The notes below the pieces were generated by a model. The model worked only from the letters and a program-made list of their open reading frames with translations, was not told the DNA's origin and searched no databases. A stretch of 64,000 nucleotides of DNA from Neocallimastix lanati (nom. inval.) (lineage: Eukaryota; Neocallimastigomycota; Neocallimastigomycetes; Neocallimastigales; Neocallimastigaceae), in NCBI GenBank assembly GCA_016946835.1, contig JACVTC010000003.1, positions 1,191,001 to 1,255,000 on the forward strand, given 5' to 3'. The position numbers and the translations under genes are program-made. Shown here piece by piece: positions 55,501-64,000 of the stretch. Numbering within the stretch: the first letter of the stretch is position 1; every line of letters starts with the position of its first letter.

Positions 55501-57172
55501 ATAATTTTAAAAGAAGTAATTATAAAATATATACAATTTATTTATATATTATTTATTATTCCATTATTTATTCTTTTATATTTAATATTTAATATTTATT
55601 TATTTATTTATTAATAATTATTTATTTTATAAGGATTAGCTTATCATTTGAATTTTTTTCTAGTTTAAACAAAATAAAAATCAAAATGTAATAAATTATA
55701 TAATTTTTTTTTTATAATATATTACAATATCTTACAATATATATTAATATATTTAACTGATTTTTAATCCAAAAATATTTAAAATATTTATGAATTTAAA
55801 TATATATATTAATATTTAATATATGTATGTATGAAGCAGTAATAATAAAAAGGTTTTAAATATATATTAACTAATTAAATAATATATTACAGTATAATTT
55901 TAATTAAATTATTGAATATTTATATAATTGAATAAATTAATATATATTATGTATATAATATATAAATATTATATTTAATATACAATTATAATATACTCTA
56001 ATTTATAATATCATACAATTGGAAAAAAACATGAAATATAAATAAAAAAAACATGAAAAATAAAAATTTTAATAAATATATTTTTTTTGTCATTTTTTTT
56101 TATTGTTTATGTATTATAAAGTATATAATAAAATTTAAAATATTCAATTTATAAACATTATACTGTATTATATGAAATATCTTAAATAATATATATTATT
56201 TAATATTATATTTCATATTCAGAAATTTAAAAAATTTTTAAAAATAAATAAAACAAACAAAACAAAAACGAAATAATTTATATATAAAATAAAAAGATAA
56301 ATAAATTTTTTTTTTTTAAATTTTTATTTTAAATTTTTTTTTTTTTTTTTTAAATTTTTATTTTATATTTGTAATTATAAATTACAATACATATGAATTT
56401 CATAATAAATAAAAGGAAACATTAATATATATATATATTTTTTTTTTTTAAAAAAAAAGGATTTAGTAATGATAGAGTATATATAAATAATAAAATATAT
56501 AAAATAATTAATAGATGCAACAATAAAAATATTATTTTCAATTATACATAAATATTATTTTAAAAATATTTTTTTTTGTTCATTTCATTTAGTTCTTTAT
56601 TTATTTTTTTTATTCTTTATAATAAAGAAAATATTCAAATATTCATATATATATCATTTAATCATTATTATTTATTAGAAAAAATTTTTATAGAAATATA
56701 GATATAATTTATTTATTTAGAATTTTTTTATTACTAAACACATTGTATATTATAACTCATATAACTCACATATATTAATAAATTAACCATAAAATAAATA
56801 ATATATTACTAAAATATAAAATAAAAAAAATAATAAAACTAAATCATAAATATACTTATTTTTATAATTTAAAGAAACTACAAAAAAATAATAATTATAT
56901 ATAAAAATATAATATTCTAAAAAAAAAAAAAGGATACTTCAATAAACTAATATTAAGAAAAAGAAATAAGATTGTTTTAAAAATATTTTATATCTTTTCA
57001 AAAGTAAATTATTCTTAAAAAATTTTTTTTTATTAAAAAATAGTAAATATTATATAAAATAAAATAAAAATAATAAAGAAAACACATTAATTTAAAGAAG
57101 TATCTATTAAAATAAATAATATGTATCTAATTTTTTTTTTTTTTTAATTATTTGTTACTTTTTAAAGGAAAA

Positions 57173-58418
57173 ATGAAATTATTGCTTTTCTCACTCTTTG
57201 CTATAACTCAAGCTTTCTTAGCTAAAGCATTAGAAACTGATCTTCAGTTCAAATGTAAATATGAATCATGTATTAATAATGAAGAATATAAATAAAGTGC
57301 CTAAGTTTCATATAAAATTAAATATATTTTATATATAATGTAAAAATATTAACTTTTAGATGCCGATACAATTATTTTTGAACAACCGGAAAAAAATGAA
57401 GAAATTCAAATTTTAAAATATAAATTAGAAAATGTGTATTATATTGTTTATGACGAAAAATATTCAAATTCAACTATTTATCAAGTTGGTTTGAAAGAAA
57501 AATATATAGATAAGTATTGTGTAAATGGTAATACTTGTCGTGTGTTTTCTAAACCACTAAGAAATACAGGTGTTGATAGTGCACAGTTAATTAGATTATT
57601 TGAGGTAATTTTTTTTTAATTTTTAATTTTTATTTTATATCATTTGATTTATTTAAAATAAATAAAATATTAAATATATTACTAATTATACCTGTATATT
57701 ATATATAATATTTTATATTATATTTATAAAATTTTCTATTCTATTCTTTTTTTATATTTAAAATTAATTTAAAATAATATAGTATCTTGGAAGTGATATT
57801 ATTGAATATTTAACTCCAGCCGTTGGTCATATTACTAGTGGTTGTGCTTTCAAAAATGCAAAATTTATTGAAGCTACAAGTACTCCAGAATCTATTTATA
57901 TTGATGGTTTATTCTATACTGATCCAAAGTCAAAAATGGCCCAAGCTTATAAGGATCAATCTATTCTCTTTAATGGTTTCAATGAAGACACCCCATTAGC
58001 TGTATGTTTTATTTAATTATCTATTTATAATTAATTATATTTATATTTTTATTAATGAATACTTTAAATATATTATCAATTTTAAATAATACTATTATAT
58101 CCTTATTTTTATTTATTTATTTGTTTATTTATATTTTTGGAATATGTATTTAATATTATTTTATATTTATAGAGATTCGAATGGATAAAATTCATTTCTG
58201 TTTTCTATGGTAAAGAAAAGGAAGCTTCTGATATTTTTGAATCTGTTGCTTTCCAATACGTTTGTAATAAGAATTTAATTATGGGCAATAATCTCTTTGC
58301 ACGTCTTCGTGTAGCATGGCTTACAAGTCAAGCCCCAAACAATGAAAAATGGTTTACCAATGATTATGAATATTTTAAGAATTTATTAGCTGATGCTGGT
58401 AAATATTTTAATAAGAAA

Positions 58419-58450
<32 letters not shown>

Positions 58451-58496
58451 ATAGTTAATATATAAATATATATTATTTAATATAATAAATATAATG

Positions 58497-58531
<35 letters not shown>

Positions 58532-59495
58532 TTTATTTTATTTTTATTTATATTTTTATTATTATTATTATTATTATTTTTTTTTAAATATTTATTATTA
58601 ATATGTTATTATATTATTATAATTAAAAAAAAAAGGTGCAACTTTATCTAATGAAAACGAAATTACATCATACAAGGATGTTAAAGATACCCTAACTAAA
58701 TCACACTTTTTAGTTGATATTTCTTCTGGTTCTTCTGGTGATTACACTATTAATGATTTCTATGATCAATATCGCTATGATGTAAATGATAATTTACTTT
58801 TACTTAAAGAACAAAATATTCTTAGAAATGATGCTTCTCAAACTGAAGATGGTATTAAAGTATGGGAAAATGATTATGCTGCATTCCCACATCTTGTTTT
58901 ATTAGATTTAATTTATTGGTTCCATCCAAAATTATTCTTTGAAAATGATTACAATGCAAATATTGTTAAAAAATTATATGCTGGTATATCTCTTAATGAT
59001 GATTTTCCAAGTGATACTCCAACTGATACTGGACTAGATCAAACTAACCAAACTAACCAAACTGTAGTTACAGGTAATTCAACTGCTACTGATTCTAATA
59101 ATATTCAAAACAATGAAAAATTAAGAAAGAGATACCATATCACTCACAGCGTTAGTAGTTATTGGTTCAGAAATATTCCAAGAGATACTAATATTAAAAG
59201 GATACCAAATAATCGTTGCCCATCTCTTTTATCTGAATATGTTTCTAATAATATTTGTCTTTCTGATGCTAGCTTCTCTGGTGATTATGATGAATATGCT
59301 AAATTTGATGATGTTATGACTCAAGTTAAGAATTATGCTGTTATTTATTATCCAATTATTGGGGTTGTTGTTCTCGCTAGTTTAATAATAGGTTTTATTT
59401 TCATTAAGATCTACAGAAAACGTCAATTAGAAAGAAAAGGTTATAATGATAGTCAAAAAATATTACATGATACTGAAGGTTTTGTTGAATTTTAA
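57173..59495 (+). CDS. Type I membrane protein with periplasmic-binding-protein-like ectodomain (paralogue B), 5 exons
   Basis: A 543-residue paralogue of the protein at 44443-47355. Exons: 57173-57254, 57360-57604, 57783-58001, 58173-58398, 58636-59495; 1632 nt with no stop. Signal peptide about 1-21, ectodomain, transmembrane helix about 494-514, 29-residue basic-then-acidic tail. Shared landmarks: KPLRNTGVDSAQLIRLFEYLG, DGLFYTD, EWIKFISVFYGKEKEA, RVAWLTS, LLADAG and PHLVLLDLIYWFHPK. This order matches eukaryotic class III binding-protein (BtuF/FhuD-like) domains as I recall them. First four exon boundaries and phases are identical to paralogue A, but the last two coding exons of A are one exon here. 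It carries an extra Thr/Asn-rich insert (about 415-450, NQTNQTVVTGNST) with several N-glycosylation sites. Ligand unknown. Confidence 0.8.
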
Positions 59496-59863
59496 TCTTG
59501 AAAAATAGAAAGAGAAATAAATAGATACATAAATACTAATACTAATAATAATAATAATAATAAAAAGAATTATTTATTTTATAAAATGATATAAATGAAT
59601 AAATTAATACTTTCATAAATAATAAAATAATAATAATGATAATATTAAAACTAAAAAATAAGAAATTTGTTAAAGAAACTAATTAACAAATTATTTTAAA
59701 AAAAAAAAATTACAATAAAACGAAAGAAAACGAAAGAAAACAAATTAAATAAGAAAAAGAATATATAATATAAATGACAATAAAAGAGGAAGAAAATTTA
59801 ATTCTTTAAATTTTTTTTTTCTTTTTTTTACTTTAAGGTAAAGTCAGTTATATGATATAATAT

Positions 59864-59918
<55 letters not shown>

Positions 59919-60350
59919 GGAAAGAAAAAGAAAAAGGAAAAGAAAGAGAAATTGAAAAATAATATATATTATTTAGAAGAATGAAATTGAAAGTATAAAA
60001 TAGAGAAATTAAGTAATAGAATAGTTTTATTATTGTAAAGTTTAAAAAATTAACAAATTCGAACTCTTTCTTTATCTTTTTCTTTCTTTTACTCTTCTTC
60101 TAAATTTATAGTTATAATTGTTACATATATGTTTCCTTTTATTTATTCCATAAGATATAATATATTTTTATTTTAACAATTAAAAAAAGATGATATATAA
60201 TAATGAAGAGATTAAAATGATAAATGAAAAACGAAAACATTAATGTATATATATTTATAAATATAATGTCACAATGTAATAGTTATTATTATAAATATTA
60301 ATCTCTAAAAATTTATTATATAGAAAATCATATCTATTAATAATACATAA

Positions 60351-60383
<33 letters not shown>

Positions 60384-60839
60384 ATTAAAAATATTAATCT
60401 ATTAATATTTATATTAAAAAAAATAATAAATGAATAAATAAATAAATGAATAAATAAATAAATAAAAAAATAAAAAGTAAAAAAAAAAAAATTTTTTATT
60501 AATGTTTGAAATGGTATTTTGTTTAAAATATTTGAAAGTCTTTATACTCATTTTCATAATTAATTATGAACAATAAGATACCTTAAAAATTTTTTTATCG
60601 AAAAAAAAAAAAAAAAAAAAAAAAAAAAGAAAGAACGTATTATCAGTATAGTTCTTTATTATTCCCTTTTATTTGGTTTCAATAAAAAGAGCATAGTAGA
60701 AGTATTAAATAATTAATCAATATGGGTATGTTGTGTTGTATTTTCTTTATTTATATTAAATAAAGAAAATATAACGAAGTATATAATATTAATAATATTA
60801 ACAATAGAAATAATATTGTTAATAATAGTAGAAATAGTA
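59496..60839. other. AT-rich intergenic sequence
   Basis: A tract followed by purine-rich AAGAAA sequence (59869-59950), A runs at 60353-60380 and 60602-60628, and a 13-bp inverted repeat (60738-60768, ATTTTCTTTATTT and complement). No gene is seen. Confidence 0.45.
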
Positions 60840-61132
60840 TGATGAAAATTCAGTAAATAATTCTGCTTCTGGTTTAAATTGTTTACAGAAGATATATTCT
60901 AGAATTTGGAATGGAGAATTTCCTAGCACATGGAATGAAGCAAGTATTATATCTATTCCTAAAAAAGGAGATGATCATCGAGGAATGGGAAAAGTTAGAG
61001 GCTATTGCTTCTAACACGCTTTTATAATATTATAATATATAATATTTTATTTCATGTATTTTATTATTTTTTTTCTTTAAAATCATGTAATTTTATTATT
61101 ATTATTATTATAAATTAAATAAAGTTTTCTAT

Positions 61133-61177
<45 letters not shown>
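60840..61177 (+). mobile_element. Internally deleted LINE copy
   Basis: It starts in the RT region (IWNGEFPSTWNEASIISIPKKGD) and jumps at about 60972 straight to the last codons of the ORF (EEWEKLEAIASNTLL in another frame). The subfamily-2 3' UTR and an A tail (61139-61177) follow. About 2 kb of the element is missing. The junction lies in GATGATCATCGA, where both sides share short GAT/ATC words. Confidence 0.8.
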
Positions 61178-61179
<2 letters not shown>

Positions 61180-61679
61180 AAGTAATAGGATATATTTGTC
61201 CTAAATGAAAATGCCACCGTTTGAAAAAAATAATATAGATATTTGAGATAGTTGCTAAAAGAATTTCGGTATAGATATAAGTTACATAAATTTTCTTATT
61301 ATATGGATTATATTGGGTGTCAATTTGTAGTTCATAATAGATTGTATAAAATATAGAACAAGTAATATAAAATATACTGAAAAAAAGTTCATATTATATA
61401 TTACTATTATTTTGAAATTAATATACAAAGGAATTGAAATTCCATATCCTATTAATCTTTGTAAGATTATTAATCCAATTAATCTAACTAAATTAATTAT
61501 AATAATAATATTAATTCTTAGTATTAATCTTAATAAATTAATATCATTAAATATTAAATAAAAAATTCTAATAAAACATAAATTTTAATTATTGATGAAA
61601 TAAATAAAGATGATGATAGTGTTCATCAAAAGTAAACTTTAATATCAAATTATGACTAAAAAGAATATTTTTAATTAAA
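61178..61679. other. AT-rich sequence, nothing identified
   Basis: Some TTAAT/ATTAAT repeats (61440-61560). No gene is supported. Confidence 0.4.
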
Positions 61680-62520
61680 TCTGTATTTCATTATAAAGAT
61701 TTTAAATTAAATACATCAAGTTTTGAAGATTGGTTCATTGAATTAAAACGTCATTCTAATCACACAAGATTATAATGAATATATATATATATATATATGT
61801 ATATATAAATAAAAAAAGAATTCATCTATGATGATATGACAAGGTAACAAATAAAACATGATAATGCAGATCGATATGACAAGGTAACAAATAAAACATG
61901 ATAACGCAGTTCAAATAATAATCAGGAGGTTCGGATTCTATAACTAAAAAATATTTAAAAGGGTGTAGAACTGCTTTTCAAATAATAGATAGATTGAAAA
62001 AAAAAAAAAAAACATTTTATAAATCAGGAGAATCATTAATTAATTTGTTAATACAAAAAATTTAAAAATTTAGAAATCTTTTCACAACAACAACAACAAC
62101 AAAAAAAAAAAAATGTCCTTGAATGTAAAATCAACACATTAAGAAGAAAATCATTTTTCTGTTTCTGAATCTGATGTTGTTGGTAAATTAGAAACAATCT
62201 TTTCGAGGTTATAACTACTTCCTTACTTTCCTTGACTTTTCTAGAAAAGGCTGGATTTACATATTAAAAAAAATAAATATGATACTTATGATAAATATAT
62301 TGATTTTTATATATTAACTTCTAACTTTTATAATATTCCTATTAAAGACTTTTATAATATTCCTATTAAATATGATAATGATACTGAATATATATAAATA
62401 AAAATGTTATCTCATTTTTGATGACCAAAATAGACTATAATTAAATAAATATAATATAATATATATATATAATTATAAATAATAAAATCTAATAAAGACA
62501 AAATGTGGAGGGGGGAACGT
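61680..62520 (+). pseudogene. Probable Ty1/copia gag remnant ending in a polypurine tract
   Basis: Plus-strand pieces in shifting frames look copia-gag-like: FKLNTSSFEDWFIELKRH (about 61690-61745), KYLKGCRTAFQIIDRL (about 61945-62000), then FYKSGESLINLLIQKI, and YDTYDKYIDFYILTSNF (about 62279-62330). GGAGGGGGGAACGTTAAAATA at 62508 resembles the polypurine tract/LTR junction of such elements. No protease, integrase or RT follows, and no matching LTR pair was found. A 40-bp tandem duplication (61833-61912) lies inside. Tentative. Confidence 0.4.
61833..61912. repeat. 40-bp tandem duplication
   Basis: GATATGACAAGGTAACAAAT plus 20 nt repeats at 61833 and 61873 with two differences, so it is recent. 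Confidence 0.85.
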
Positions 62521-62928
62521 TAAAATATAGTAAATAGAATTAAATACATTATACTTCATTATAAAAAAAAAAAATAATATAAAATACATGTCATTATTAT
62601 TATTTAGAAAAAGGATTCTTTATTATTAAATATATTATTATTATAAAAGTAAAATTGAATAAAATAGTATAAAGTATTTTTAATAAAATAAAGTAAAATA
62701 TAATAGATAAAAATGTATTTATATAACAGTATAGTAAAGTATTAATGTATATAATTAATTATGAATTAATTACATATATAAAATAAAATAAAATACTAAT
62801 GGATTAAAAAAAGTTTTATTGTACATTAAAATATTTAACTTTGAAACATTGAAATATTATTATTATTATTATTTTTTTTTTTTTTTTTTTTAAATGTATT
62901 GTTAATTTAGTCTATTTTATCATCATTT
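62521..62928. other. AT-rich sequence, possible decayed LTR
   Basis: Follows the polypurine-like tract and could hold a degraded LTR; no TG...CA ends or second copy were found. An ATT run plus T run is at 62859-62891. Confidence 0.3.
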
Positions 62929-63531
62929 TTATTCATCAATTTGAGAAGTTTCAAGGAATCTACAAGATTGAATTATTAATTAAAAACAAACAAACCATAT
63001 ATGTTATATAATTAAAAAAAATTATTTATTACATTTTTATAATAATAAAAAAGCATGAACATAAATATATATATAATATATTATATTACCTTCTATATTT
63101 ATCATTATTATTTATTATTTGATGAGGTATTAGAAATGCAAAAGATACTAAAGTTTCCATTTCCTTGATTTTTTCTCTATAAACTCTTTCAAAAATGAAA
63201 ATATTGGTAAAAATAAATAAAATTACACCTGATACAGTTAATACAGTTAAAGAAGTTAAATTATTATCAAGAATGACATTTATATATGTAATTAATTCAT
63301 AATTGACTACTTGAATTCCTCCTTTTATATTTATTAATAATTTTTCTTGAAGTTTAAAGAAATTATCGTTTAATACTTGATTAAACATAATTTCTAAATT
63401 TTCTCTATTAATTAATTCTAATTGAGTATATTGAAAGTTTTGAACATCATTTAAAAAGTTTTTAACATAATATAAGTATTCCCTAATTAATTCATTTTGA
63501 GGTAATGTAGCCAATTCTTCAGAAAATCCTA

Positions 63532-63562
<31 letters not shown>

Positions 63563-64000
63563 TTTACATATTTAATGAGATAAATTATGTATATATTTAA
63601 AAAATAAAAATAAAAATAAAAATAAGAATAAGAATAAGAATAAGAATAAAAATAAAAATAAAAATAAAAATAAAAATAAAAATAAAAATAAAAATAAAAA
63701 TAAAAATAAGAATAAGAATAAGAATAAGAATAAAAATAAAAATAAAAATAAAAATAAAAATAAAAATAAAAATAAAAATAAGAATAAGAATAAGAATAAG
63801 AATAAAAATAAAAATAAAAATAATAATAAATAAATAAATTTGTATTAATATTTTGACTAATTTTTTTTTATATCCTTACCATAACTACTATCATATTGAA
63901 AATCTTCATCACTACATACATTTAATAATCTATGACATCCATTTTCTTTTAACATTTTATTTAAGAAAGGATAGTTATCAAATGTTGGTCCACCGTATGA
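62929..64000 (-). CDS. 3' part of an unrecognised single-pass membrane protein gene (runs off the right edge)
   Basis: Three minus-strand exons: 64000-63880 (open to the window end), 63528-63090 and 62959-62929. GT...AG junctions keep the frame (YG-FSEEL; YRR-FLETSQIDE-stop). The visible protein has an ectodomain-like stretch with two cysteines (NGCHRLLNVC), a long helical segment (QNELIREYLYYVKNFLNDV...), one transmembrane helix (LTSLTVLTVSGVILFIFTNI) and a membrane-proximal cytosolic segment IKEMETLVSFAFLIPHQII. About 196 residues are visible; the N-terminus lies outside. The tail segment is reminiscent of chytrid/amoeboid sensor-like membrane proteins, but I do not recognise a family. Confidence 0.65.
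63599..63824. repeat. Hexamer satellite with higher-order structure inside an intron
   Basis: About 37 units of AAAAAT with three blocks of four AAGAAT units (about 63622-63646, 63707-63730, 63779-63802), spaced 84 and 72 bp. It sits in the 351-nt intron of the right-edge gene. Confidence 0.88.

Larger units (their letters stand above)
50581..57172. other. 6.6-kb gene-poor AT-rich tract
   Basis: No convincing coding sequence or RNA gene. Contents: minisatellites at 52239-52398 and 53148-53330, an A tract 52637-52684, ATTT repeats 54991-55029, a 14-bp repeat array near 55387-55500 and a 16-bp perfect inverted repeat 54605-54662. Short open frames here are all low-complexity Phe/Ile/Tyr/Lys artefacts. 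Confidence 0.5.

Noticed and set aside
63599-63824. CRISPR-like array
   Set aside because: It is a simple hexamer satellite without unique spacers, in a eukaryotic intron.

Overview
The window is extremely AT-rich eukaryotic nuclear DNA. Intergenic sequence is almost pure A/T with long homopolymer and trinucleotide runs, and genes are interrupted by short AT-rich introns bounded by GT...AG. The gene content fits an early-diverging fungus: DBP3-type helicase, GEM1-type Miro, cytosolic threonyl-tRNA synthetase, plus a bacterial-looking intronless secreted GH43 glycosidase. An anaerobic gut fungus (Neocallimastigomycota) is the best guess. This is inferred from base composition and gene content; no rRNA or marker gene is present to prove it.

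Layout: 272-5229 is a full-length non-LTR retrotransposon (LINE) in minus orientation, with one intact 1361-codon ORF, a poly(A) tail and a 12-bp target-site duplication. A ~93-bp 5'-truncated relative with its own 14-bp duplication lies just beyond it (5271-5391). Threonyl-tRNA synthetase (7 exons, minus, 5991-8870) follows. 8.9-15.2 kb holds a GC-richer unexplained island, a decayed small membrane-protein gene and a dead LINE copy. The GH43 enzyme is at 15281-16744. 16.7-30 kb is a long gene-poor tract carrying retroposon fragments (LINE pieces, a short insertion with target duplication, a Ty1/copia RNase H remnant), a repeat-bearing pseudogene and an orphan 5' half of a tRNA. Miro (17 exons, plus) occupies 30008-34799. 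It is followed by two reverse-complementary trinucleotide arrays and a decayed copy of its own last exon. DBP3 (6 exons, minus) is at 37157-39599.

44-60 kb carries two paralogous type I membrane proteins (44443-47355 and 57173-59495, both plus). Their ectodomains resemble the eukaryotic branch of bacterial siderophore/cobalamin periplasmic-binding proteins. Several LINE remnants lie between them. 60.8-62.5 kb holds another deleted LINE and a probable copia gag/polypurine tract. The right edge (62929-64000) contains the 3' part of an unrecognised single-pass membrane protein gene.

The five main genes are independent housekeeping or surface/secreted functions; there is no operon-like organisation. 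I checked the spliced models exon by exon: total lengths are 2037 nt (ThrRS), 1836 nt (Miro), 1695 nt (DBP3), 1491 nt and 1632 nt (the paralogue pair). All are divisible by three and open to the stop codon. The most interesting parts are the membrane-tethered binding-protein pair and the well-preserved record of retrotransposon insertion and decay.
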